Shown: positions 1 through 11,700 of the stretch, in pieces
Numbering within the stretch: position 1 is the first letter of the stretch
Layout: each line of letters starts with the position of its first letter
From: Serinus canaria
Lineage: Eukaryota > Chordata > Aves > Passeriformes > Fringillidae
NCBI RefSeq assembly: GCF_022539315.1
Contig: NC_066314.1
Span: 66,511,543 to 66,575,542, forward strand
Direction: 5' to 3'
Length of the DNA: 64,000 nt
The notes under the pieces: generated by a model
The model's database searches: none
Told to the model about the DNA's origin: nothing
What the model saw: the letters and a program-made list of their open reading frames with translations, nothing else
Translations under genes and position numbers: made by a program

Positions 1-299
1 GGTTTCAGGCAAATGCTGCTGGTTTGCTCAGTCAACAGTTGTGACTCCACCTAAATACATTTTACTTTTCCCTTCAGCTGCTCTATGCACATGTACAGAG
101 GCCTTTGGCTTTTAATACCAGCATCATCACATCAAATTCATTGCCTGGTCCTGTCACGCCTGCCTTGGCAAGGCTTTCTCTTGGCAGACCTCAGCATTGT
201 GCTGGCTGGATCTGCCAGACTGTTTTGATGAGTGGCAATCTGAGGCTTTGCATCTGTGACTAGTCCCTGTAAATTGTTGTGCTGTGCCCTTGTCCTGTG

Positions 300-876
300 T
301 ATGGCAGTACCAATTGTTGGTTTCTCTGGGTCTGGTTTGAAGACACTTGAGACAGTAATTCATGTGTTTATTATTTCATATCAGTAAAACAGTCTCACAA
401 CTGTGAATTCAACAGCTTTTCATTAGAAGGCACAAAATGGCCAACAATCTCTTGTTCCAAGGGCTTTTAAGACTAAACTATCCAGTTAAGAACTGACACC
501 TGCATTATTTTCCCTTTTAACCCAATAACTGATCCCAAAGAGCCCCCAGTGCAGACTTTTCTGCCCAATTACAAAATGCCACCCAAACCCATGGAGAAGA
601 AGGAAGAAGAAGCATGAAGAAGAAACCCAGGACAACACCCTGTGCCCTCCATCTTGCTTCCTCCACAACATACTAAAAATCCCAAAACCTAAATTTCTCA
701 CCAAGTGACACACCTGCACTGCTCTCTGTAATCTGTTTCACACTTTAGTGGATTCCGGTCTATCTTGAAGTCTAGGAAACTTTCTCCATGAATGAGGGTC
801 AAAGTCAGTGCTGCCCTGTGGGTCAGGGCACCCCAGAGCAGACAGAGAAATATTCCCTGTGTCCTGGGTTTCCACA
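300..876 (-). mobile_element. Solo LTR, minus orientation (endogenous retrovirus family A)
   Basis: Read on the minus strand it begins TGTGGAAACCCAGG at 876 and ends near GGTACTGCCATA at 300. It aligns from end to end with 15,291-15,880. It carries AATAAA in GAAATAATAAACACATG and a U3-like CTTCTTCTTCC tract. No internal gag or pol sequence flanks it, so it is a solo LTR. A target-site duplication could not be convincingly recognised for this copy. Family name not assigned. Confidence 0.75.
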
Positions 877-1701
877 CCATGGGTGTGAAGCAACAGGTAA
901 ATGCTGCTTTCTGTCATTGTCCCTGCTTCCACAGCAGCTTTTGGCTGGTAGTTCCTGCACAGGGCAGAAGGTGCTGGTAGTTGCACATCTGCCTAAATGT
1001 GTCTGCCCAGAAATTTTGTGGGTTGCTGAGGTTGGTGTTAGGTTTTTGTCTGTAGGGTTTGTTTCTGCAAAGGAATAATATTAAATAAGTAGTGAGTTTT
1101 CATAGGTAGTATAGTGCTTCCAGAGGCCCACTTGCCTTTTCCTCTCCAAGGTGTTACAAAGCCAACCTTTGGAGAGAGATGTGTGATCTTGTATGCTGAT
1201 GGAGAGGAGATGCTTTGGAGGGCATCCAGAAGTATCTGCAGACCCCACTCCTCCGTATGCAAAGTGAGTTTCTGTTTGCTGCTCATCTGACACCTTGGAC
1301 CGTTTCCCTAAATTAAAATATCTAATTAGTCTGTAACAATTCAGGTTCCCAAGAAAGTCTGGGTGTCAGTGGACTTCTGTAAGGATTCTCCAGTGTGTCC
1401 CCAGTGTGGATAATCTCAGTGCAGACATCTGTATGCCTGGAGCCAATGTCCAATCCTCAAGCAGCACAACAAACAAACACAGAGCTGGTAAAATGAAAAA
1501 AAAGCTTCCAGAAGAAAACATGGTTTGATATAATTTGAAGTTTCCAGAAAAAAAATATGCTTTTCTTTAGTGATGTTTCAAAACCTAATGATTTCTGTTT
1601 CCAATTGACATTTAAATGTAATTTTATGTTGATATCCAGAACAAGAGTTTAAATTTCACGTCAACACCCAAAATCTCTCCTTTTGGATCAACATTTCATT
1701 T
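877..1701. other. Intergenic, no recognised feature
   Basis: AT-leaning sequence between an LTR and a CR1 fragment. No credible exon or RNA gene was seen. Confidence 0.6.
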
Positions 1702-2160
1702 CCACAGAATCACAGAATAACAGGTTGGAAGGGACATAAAGGATCATCTGATCCAGCCCTTCTTGGCAAAAGCACAGTCTGAGCAAGATGACCCAGCACA
1801 GGGTCCAGTGAATCTTGAAAGTGTCCAATGTTGGGGAATCCACCATTTCCCTAGGGAGATTATTCCAAAGGCTGATTGTTTCCATTGTGTAAAATTTTCC
1901 ATTTCTGTCCAGTTGGAATCTCCCCAGGAGTAACCCATTACCCTGTATCTTTTCCATGTGGCTCCTTGTAAGAAGGGAGTCTCATTTTCTTTGTAGCCAC
2001 TGCTTAAATACTGGAAGATGGTGCTAAGATCTCCCCTAAGCCTTCTTTTCTCAAGGCCCTTTTCTCTCAGCCTTTCCTCACTCTCCTCACTGGCAGGCTT
2101 CCCATTCCTTTTGCCATCTTTGTGGCCCTTCTCTGGACCTGTCCACTTTTTAATCTTTTT
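1702..2160 (-). mobile_element. CR1 LINE 3' fragment, antisense
   Basis: Plus strand reads CACAGAATCACAGAATAACA, GGTTGGAAGGGACATAAAGG and ATCATCTGATCCAGCCC, then the CR1 3' region in reverse, including CTTTTCTCTCAGCCTTTCCT and TGGCCCTTCTCTGGACCTG. It is a 5'-truncated insertion ending just before a T run at 2,167-2,188. Confidence 0.9.
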
Positions 2161-2189
2161 CTTTTCTTTTTTTTTTTTTTTTTTTTTTC

Positions 2190-5100
2190 CCCCACAACAG
2201 GGATGAAAATGGAAAACAAGATTCCAGGGCCCATACATTTGTACGGTGCTGGTAGACAGAGAAAATTCTGCTAAAACATTTTGAATGTTTTGTTTCTATC
2301 AATAATATCTTCCTTCCCACCCCTGCATTTTCAAATCAAGAGCATTTGGAATTGTTCATGCTATGAAATAGTGTAATGTTTTGACCTTTCATCCCTATTT
2401 GGGATGCAGGCAAATGCTGAAATCCCAGCCCTTCTTGGGGAACTGAGATTCTGTTCTCTGACCAGATCCACAAAAGTGTATTTCCACTGGTTTTGCTGGC
2501 TGGCTACTTCAGTACTTTGTCAGTGATGACTTGTAATTCAGTGCAGATTGAACCCGTGGTGTATCCACATGGCTGGAGAGGCTGAGGGCAGTTAATCTTT
2601 CTTGCTCTGTGTTGTGCTTTCAAATTAATACCCAGATTTCTTTCCAAAGATAAATTTTCCTTCTGAACCAGCGTTTGGTAGTGCGCTGCACAGCTGCCTG
2701 CTACATGTTCCATGCACAAATGAGGGTCCTGGTGCTCTCCCAGTCTAGCTACAAGCTGTTGTATGAAATCAGGATGTTTTAAAATTTAAGACAGTTTCTG
2801 GTTGCATCTATTGTTTGCAGTCTCACAGCTTGCCATATATCTTTCTCCTCAGAAGTTCCTTTTGCCCCTTCCCACCATTGTGGGGAGGTTTTTCCTGCCG
2901 GGCTCTGTGCAGTGTGTCTCTGAAGCAGTTTTATGGTGTTCCCCAGAAGCATGCTTTTGTCAGGCTGCCTCAAAGTGTCATCCAGAGAAAAGCCTCTGAA
3001 GCAAGAAATGTCCTTTTCTGTCTGGCTTTGAGGTGTTATCTCCCCTCTTCCCAGATGCAGTTGGCTCCATCTACATCCCTAAGCTGTTTTGTTTGGAGTG
3101 AGGAGAGCCCAGAAAATCAAGGGAGGCCACACACATAAACAACTATGTGTGAAATCAATTAATCTAAACGAGGGGGAGATTTGTTCTTGCAGGGGAAAAG
3201 CCTGGTTCTCACAGAAACCTCTCCTGTGCATGGCAGGACTGTTACAAACATTGCATCACTGGAACAGTGATGAGCTGGGTGAGTATGTTAACCTTTTTGG
3301 CCAGTACTTAGAGGAAGAGTGGTGTTTGATTGTGTTTGAAGAGCTTACTGTGCTCTTTGTGTTTTAACAAGTGATCTTCCTTATGGATACAGTGGTAGTG
3401 TGCTAAAGCAGGCACTACTGAAGAGACCTGAATTTTGAAATCTTAACTTCAAATATTTGCATCATAAATTTGGTTCCAAGCATTGCACTCACCCAGTCAG
3501 GGATAAGAAGCTATGCCTGTCATTCCTCTGTGTTTGGGTAATAGACATTGTACATGTACATTAGCACATGTACAACCTGTAGGATAGGAATTACTTGCAG
3601 GAGTTTTGAAAAACAATATTTTGACCTCTAATTAGAGAAAAATCTTTTTATTGCTTTTTGAAAAGTCTGATAAGAAAAAGAGGTTTCTTCAGCTCTCCTG
3701 CAGGAGGAGGGTTATTCAGCACATTGTGGTCCTCTGCTGCATGGTGCCCAGGGGTAGTAACTACAATCATATCCCAGTCTCACTCTGCACATCTTTAAAT
3801 AATAGTCTCCTCTCCTGGCTGTCTGGAGCAGCAATATCATGAGCAAAAAGCTGTGCTTGGCCTCTCTTGGCTGGGGAAAGGGCATGGATTTAAGGCCTGA
3901 AGAGAGCACACTTTAGGGGAAAGGAGGGAAGGTCTAGGAAACAGCCACTCCACTCGGCCCCTTAAACCGTCACAGGAGAGGATGAGGTAGTGCAAGTCTG
4001 AGAAATCAAAAAGTCTCTGTGCTTGGAGTGTTACTCAGACATTAAAGTCTTATCATGGCCACAAATCTTCCCTGACTCCACCTTGCCTCCCTTTTGGGGA
4101 TGAGGAAGATGATAAGAGAAGTGGTTTTGTGTTTTGCACTGAGGGCTCCTTAAGGAATCGCGCTCTGCTTGGGCCAGCTGGGAACTGAAGGTTCATCCTT
4201 TGGAGTGAGAGTTTCCCAGAGACTTGAACTAAAGCCAGCCCTGTTAGGCAAAGCTGCAGCCAGGGGTCTTGACAGGAGACTCCTGCTCACACAATTTGGT
4301 TATGTTTTGCTGTGATTTCTTGATTCATTTCCAGTATGCAATGGATCATCTTCCTGATTTGAGAAGTCTTTTATGCCTAAAACTTGAGTGTGTAATTTCT
4401 TCAGCTGAGGCCAGGAGGTTGCCCCACATGGAAGCCGGGAAGATGCCCCCTGTTCCTGTGTGGCAGACAGCCCTTCTGGAGAAGGCAGACAGCCCTCTTG
4501 TAGCTTTCTGGCTGGAAACATTACTGGTTCATCACCTTCTACAACCAGCTGGTGCCAAAACCCTGCCTGGTGGATGCTTCTGAGCAGCTACTGCCTTCTG
4601 TCATTCTAATCACAATAATTGTCTTGTTTGTTATCTGATTTGATGGAGGCTGAGGAGGAGATCACTTCCCAGGGCCTTAAGGGCAAAAACTCAGTTTCCT
4701 AGAGCTACATTTATTTTCTAATCCTCCCACAGCCCTGGGGTGATCCCCTGGAAGCATCTTGCAGGGGAGGTGTCTTCTGAAATACACCAGGACATTTGCA
4801 AGTTAGTTGTCTATACACCACTGAAATTCCTCTCCCTCGGGCACTTTTCTAGATCCCAAAAGCAGCCAGTGTGCTCCTTCAGGCACCCAAGAATCACTGT
4901 TCAGGTGGCTGGTTTTCCCCGTTTCACATCCATGGAAGGAGATTCCATGTTCACATGTACTGATGCTTGTGTGGTGTTTGCACCATTTTCTCTCACAAGC
5001 CTCTGGGGAAGGGGTTAGATGCTGGTTTTGTCTGACTCTTGGATGGAAATGCAAAGAACACCCAACAACACAAATAAGTGAAACTGCTAGTTTCCAGGAC

Positions 5101-8100
5101 ATAATTCCAACTGTTGGATTTGCTGCCTGACCTGAAAATAAAACTCCTCTTGCGAGGTTTCCTTGTTTTGGGGTTTTATTTGTTTGTTTATGTTAAACAA
5201 AGCAAGTGAACAAGAGCCACGCTACTGAGTAGGAGAGAATGGTTTGCCTGGTTTTATTTCCCTGTTCCTGCCTGGATTCTGCTCAGCCAGTTGTGCCCCA
5301 CTCTGTGCCTTGGGAGGGGCATGCTGGGCTAAATATATCTGTACTCCTGTGAAATGCAGTATGGGGTGCTGCGTCATTTGGTGGAGTTTACTTGGAAACT
5401 AAGGTGGGAAGCCAGCTTTTATTTTCAGCCTTGGGTCAGATGCATTGGTCAGTTGTCTCACCCAGATTTTTAGTCTTGATCAGGAGTTTGTCCTTGTAAG
5501 ACAGACATGAAACCTGCTCCCTAAATAAAAAGCCAAGCTCATTGCAGTGACAAAGTCACATTAGGGCAACCATATTTTTCTTGTTCAGCAACCAGATTTA
5601 CAGTGTGAGAGGTTGTTCAGATAGATTACCTTGAAAGCAGCAATGAAAGCCATAGCTCAAATATCATGGCTTAATGAGCAGAGGAGCTGGTGTGATGCTG
5701 TGGGCTCTAAATATATCAGAACCCCAGTGCTGGCAGCACACTGACAGCTGGAGACCTTGGGCTCTCACTGGTGGTGGAGCAGAAATGTACCCTTCCACAA
5801 AATGTGCAAGGAACAGATGCAGTTTGGTGACTATAGAGGGCTTGGGTTTTGCAGTTTCTAGTTCTACTTTTTGGTTTGTCTTCCCCTGCTGTTTCTGCTA
5901 GTGCAGTGGGAGCGATTTCAGGAGAAAGGAAAATATTCCTGGGGAGTGGAAGTGCCAAGGAGTGGACACAGCTCACCTGAGCTTGCTGTTTTCTCTGCCA
6001 CATCTAAATAGCAGCAGGGCACTGTGGCTGCATTGGTGACATAAATCTGCTGAGGCTCTGGGGGACATACTCAGGCAAACAAGTGGGTGGAAACCCCTGC
6101 TCTTTATCCATGACCTCTCCAGGGTCACCTGCCTGCACATCTGACATGCTGCAGTCACATCTCTGGCAGCTGAATATGTTTTTCAGTCTTCTCCCTTATG
6201 CCATTGTGAGTGAGAGGAATAAGTGAGAGGAAGCCAGTATTGCTATTTGATTGTCCTGCTGCAAAAGAAGGTGAGAAAACTCTTCAGTATAAGGTTTTAC
6301 ATTTATCTAGGAGGATGGTAACTATGGGGATTAATTTCTGTCTCATGCTTTGTAGTGCCTTGCACATTAGGGCCCCTGAATATTCCTGCAGCACAAGCCA
6401 CACGTTGCAGACCAAAGCCACACAGCTTTGCTGGCAGAGAGCTCGTGGCACGCTGGGGTCCTGGTCTAAAGTGAGAGATCCAAAGGCTCTAGGACATGCA
6501 CTTCATGCTAATGGCAGTAAAGGCTTCCAGATTTAACTTGGAGGGTTGAGTTGTGAGGGTAAGGGCTGGGAAGGGAGGTTTATGGGGTTAACCCAGCCTC
6601 TGTGACTTCTGTTAAGCCTGATTGGCTCCTTTCCTTAGTGGGCTTTACCTGGGCACTGATAGCTGTGAGCAGCTGAGAGTTCAGATGATTACAATTGCCG
6701 TTTAAACCAGCCCAGGTGTAGTTTATTCTCTCTGTTACCCAGGAGTGTGAGAGAGCAGAGCGGTACCTCCTCTTTAGCTTCATTTGTGGGCTCTGTGTCT
6801 GCTCCTGTGTTTTGACTGTCCATGGTTCATAGGAAGGTGGTAAGTAATTGATCAATACTGGCAGATATTGTAGAAGTTTGGTAGCTTTTGATCTCCTTGA
6901 GTTTCTTGTACTTTATTGCTTGGTGCCTTACAGTGTGTTCCAGCTGCTGTTTCAAATGCTGTGGGTGCAGACTTAATATTCATGGCTTTTAATATTCATG
7001 GCTTTTATTCAAGCACTGTGTGACAATGGTAGTCTGCATGGTGTGTCAAAAAGATGCCTCTGTTAGGTGAGGAGGTGGCATGGCAGTGTGTGTCTCACTT
7101 CAGGTTATTAACTAAGCCACAGAAACATACAATTAACCATTCAAAAATCAGTGTTGCTCCTCTGTGAAGTTTGCTCCTCTCCTAGTTTCTCCTCAAGCCC
7201 ATTTCCCTGTGGCTGTCATTGCTGTGGATCTGCTCCTGGCCAGGTATTTTGGCTGTCTCATGTCAGTGGGCAGGCTGCAGCCCAAGTGGGTTTTGGAGAG
7301 CATCTGTGGCCTTGCCTTAAGTCTGGGGAAGGTGAAATTTGCTGAATCAGTCACTGTCCCTGCACAGAGGGCAGGCTATGTGAAACCAGTGATAATGCTG
7401 GCCTCATGAGGACAGTGCACAGTTTTTGCCCTTCAGTAGTGCTGTTGATGCTCAGGCTGGAGTTTCTGAGTTACTCTGGGAATACTGAAGGGATGTGGTG
7501 TGTATTTCAGTATGCTAATGTCCCTAGATCCTGCCTGCAAAGGGCAGCTGATCTTGGGATTCTGGGTACCTACACTATGGGTTCCCAGTCCTCTCTGCAA
7601 GGCCGTGTGAGGTGGTGGGCAGGAGGAGCCTGCACCCTCCATTAGTTCTGCTTCTCATTCCAAGTGAGAGCATAAAGCTCTGTCCTGGCAACCCCTGCTG
7701 TCCCTTTGGCTTCCACATGGACCTCTCATTTTAGTATCTTTAAGAGAACATCAGATGGTTCAGGGCTGCAGGTTTGGGGAGCAGCTCAGCCTTACAGGAG
7801 CAACTGATTCAGCCATCCCAGCTGACCAGGGTCTTCCCTGACCTTGGTGGGCATTGATTCAAGGGGATGGGGCAAGAACAGAAAAGCAGCTTTGAGTCTG
7901 GAAAAAGCAGACACAGAAAAGGAAATGAGTAGGGATGTGGTAACCCAGATGGGATATGGCACAAGGGAAGGAAGGTTTGATCATCCACCCCAGTATTGAC
8001 ACTGCTACCCTGGTGAGCCTGGCACAAAATCTCACATAACCAGTGGGCAGTGGTGTGTGTGGAGGAGCTGGGGAAGGAGGGGATGTGGTGACACAGAAAA

Positions 8101-8499
8101 TTACCTCCACTCTCATGAGTTTTTCTCTGCTTTTTCTCACCCTGCAGAAAATAAAGTGTGGCATAACTTTTTTTTTCTTCAATCATTAATGAGCCATTGT
8201 TCGGGGGGTGGGGGAGAAGTAGGGAGTTTTATCATGAGAGACATAATCTTTCTCATGGGATATAAAACTTTGTGTGTAAATGGATCATCCTGGCACTGAT
8301 GCTTATCCTGCCCAGGTCTGACTGTACAGTACTTCATGTAAAACACGTGATAATTCCTTCTGTAGTTTCAGTAGAAATCTCTCATTTCCTAAACAAGCTC
8401 GCTGTGTTCCTGTGTCCTGCTAAGCTGCTGCCGTGTGCCACCCCTGCAGCCCTGCCTGAGCAGCCTGCCTGCTTTGCTGGGTGGTTTGGAGCCCTTTGA
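2190..8499. other. Intergenic, no recognised gene
   Basis: Only short open frames with ordinary intergenic composition. I saw no splice-supported coding exon, tRNA or clear transposon. One small tandem duplication lies at 6,976-7,012. Confidence 0.6.
6976..7012. repeat. Tandem duplication of about 17 bp
   Basis: AATATTCATGGCTTTT occurs twice in direct succession. Confidence 0.85.
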
Positions 8500-8720
8500 T
8501 GGCAGGCGCTATTTAATTATCAGTGGTGTTATGTTCCCAGAGCTCGCTACATGAAAGCAAAACACCGGCAGCCTGTAATTAATCTGAGCTAATGTGCCAC
8601 TGTTTACACTCCATCTCGGAAACCAGACAGATGTAAGAAGACACCCAGCCTTCATCTGGGATCCTCCCAGGTTATTTCGGAGCTATCTTGGGAGAGCTGC
8701 GCTGTGTCTGCCCACCCCAC
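8500..8720. promoter_or_regulatory. Enhancer-like (possibly conserved) non-coding block
   Basis: Homeodomain-type cores TTTAATTATC at 8,512-8,521 and TAATTA at 8,576-8,581 are followed by a forkhead-like TGTTTAC at 8,601-8,607. The intervening sequence has no repeat similarity and no ORF. Called only from its density of motifs; conservation cannot be seen from one genome. Confidence 0.28.
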
Positions 8721-11700
8721 AAGTCCCTCAGAAATGAGTACCTTTAACTTTTCTCGGGAATGAGTGGGACACTTTGTTTCCTAGCAGGGAGCCGGGTTAA
8801 TGCCTTTTTGGTGCCTTACCACAGCCGAGGCTGGCTGGCCTGGGAGCACAGAACTGCTCCAGTTGTCGTGAATTCTGCACTGTGACAGGGTGAAATAAGC
8901 CCTGCTTCCTCCCTTTCTCCCTTGGCTTGGGCTGAAGAGGAGCCTGCTGGCATTGGGGATGTGTGGGATCTCCTTGGTGGAAAGGCAAGCAATTCTCTGG
9001 GTTTTCAAAATAAGATATCATGCCTTCATTTCTGATCACCCTGCTACAAATATTTAAGAGAACAAGGTGATGAAAATGCCTAGAGGTGTGGAAAGACTGA
9101 AAAAGACTATGCATCCTTCATTAGAGTGAAGAGTAATAAAGAGCAACATGACAGAAGTATATAAACGTAGAAGTACAGAGAAGTAAACCAGGCATTTCTG
9201 TGTATACTTTTATGTAATACAAGGTTTCCAATGAAATTGAAATTAAACATGTGAAGCTTATTTTTTTTGTTACAGCACATAAATAATTGAGACCGAGAAC
9301 ATAGTAGTATGCAGAAAGGATTAGATATATGGATAAAAATCCTGCACACAGTTTATTAATTTTAATCTAGCTCATTTAGAAGGTGTGTGGGGCTTCCTTC
9401 TCCTGGACAGTCTTCCAGCTGTAGCCACTTAAAAGCTCTTCCTGGCCCTATAAACCTCCAGTGCCTTCCTGGGAGACATCTGACAGTGGACACTAGCTTA
9501 GAGGAGTCACTGTCTTAGCCTTGCATTCCAGAACATCTCTGCATTGAATGATTGCTGGGATCAGAGGTGGCCACAACTTTCTAATCACCTGAAGGCTGAA
9601 ATGTAGGATATGAGGCTGCTGGTTTTTTTCTCGTGGACTGTAGATTCAAGGTGTCAATTGCCCATCTTGTCTCAGTGACTCTTTGCCAGTCATCTGCTCC
9701 AGCATTGTGGTGGACAGGTGACCTCTGCAGGTCAGAGCTGCAGGAGGAAATGTTACATCATCAGAGCCTGTGCAGCTCCATCCTCTTGGGGAACAATGCA
9801 TTTTAGGTGTTCTCATAGGCATCTTTCTTCAGCAGAGTGTTTAATTCAGATTCAGTGAGTTGTAAGCAGCTCAGTTGTGTGGGGAAGGCTGATGCTGGGT
9901 TTGCCTTTTCTAGGAGGTGGGTGTCTTTGGGCTCAGATTGTTTTCAGTGGACACTGATTTATCCACTGTGGTGCCCTACACAGTATGCTGGCACATTGTA
10001 TGCCAGGGCATCCCGGGGGTGCCTGGGACAGGCTCCCTGCTTCCACACCCCAGCATCTTGCTGAGTGATCACAGGTAGCCTGCCAGCATCTCTGGCCTGG
10101 AGGGGATTAAGAGTTGTAATATCCAGCAGATGGTGCTCAAAAGCAGATATCCCAAATAATTGGCTACTGCTGTACCTCTGCATTCCAGTTCTTGGGCAGC
10201 AGAGTCCCAGTTCTTGGTGGCTGTGGCAGAGTGGGCTGGGAGGAGCAGACCCTGGGGGGGGCTCAGGTGGTGTTGAAGACCTGGCACCCATGCAAGAGCA
10301 CTGTGGGGTGGGGGAGTGTCATTTTAGACTAGATTTTATCTGATCCCGTGGGTGCACAGAGTATCCTCCTCAAGCATGGTCTGCTGTGCAGTTTCTTCCA
10401 GAGAGAATCCCATTTGCAAGCTCTAAGGCTGCCCAAAGTTGCAAACCACTTGCATGGGTGGTGGGACAGGTGGGGAATTTGCTTCAGAAGTGACTCCCTA
10501 TTTGACCCACAGTGCTGGTGTCTGTGCTGGTAGTGGCCAGGTCTGCTGTGAGTCCCTGTCACCTGTGTTGTCTGAGCCCTTTGCCATGCAGGTGGGTGCA
10601 GATCCTTTGGCTGCTCCCTGTTCCAGCCTGTGAGTTTGGAACTGAGCTTATGCCTAAACTGAACTGAAACTCTCCAAGTGCATCTTGGTCAAAGCTTCCA
10701 AGTTTGATCACATTTTTTACTTGCCCAGCCTGCAAGATACAGTGCCAAACTGAAACTTGCTCCTGGTTGTGCTGAGAAGTCACAAACCTTTGGGGAACCT
10801 TTCAGTGAACCTTCAGCAAGCTTGTGCCAAGTCTCAGATCCAGGGTTTTTCCTCAGTGTTTTTCAGACTGCGTGTTGTAAATGTCACATGGCTCCAGAAT
10901 GGAGTCCCCAGCACAAATGTAGAATGTGATCAGAGCCCTGGGATTAGGGAAGGAGAGGATGAGTTTTTCTTCAAGTAATTATCGGCAGCAGAGTTGCCTG
11001 TGGAAAAAAACCCTCCTGCTAATGCTCAGCACCTTTTGAGAATATTCTGTAGAGAAGGCATCACTGAACTCCCTCAGTTCAAAGGGGGAAATACCTGTCT
11101 GGTCCTTAATCTAAGGCTCTCTTGAATTAAAGAAAAATCACAGATCTTGATTATATCAAATCCAAAGACTTCATCTCTTTCTTTACAAATCTTCCTTATT
11201 TTCCCTAATGCCTTTTCTACTGAATGAAGTTCCAGAATGTTTAATCAGCATACTTAATTAATAATGCTGTCTCACATAATTCACCTTTATGGTGCTCTCT
11301 TATGTGGGGTTTTTCACCAGTGTCTTTCAGTGAATTTTACAGAAGAGATTCTTCTCATGATCTCCCCTTTGCGTGTAGGGAAAGCAAGGGAGAGGAAAAG
11401 ATGGGAGAGACCTGCTTAGGTCATGCAGTCAACCAAAGGTGGGGTTAGCAACAAAATTCCAGGTTCTCAGTTTTGGGCAGTACTGGAGCTGTTCCTCCCA
11501 GCCTCCGATGGCATTTAGGGCTGGGTGAAACACAGCAGCCATTGAAGCAGTCCAGGACAGAGCAGGGTGGAAGGCAGAAGTGTAATTACACACACAGGGA
11601 GCAGTCACGTAGCCAAACTCCAGTGTTTGTGCCAAGCTTGGTGTTGGCTTTACCAGCCACCAGTGTGGTCAGGTACTCATTTATTTCCTCTGAAAGACAA

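Noticed and set aside
1744..2238. 164-codon minus-strand frame
   Set aside because: Lies in a decayed antisense CR1 fragment and a poly(T) run; not a conserved CR1 protein.
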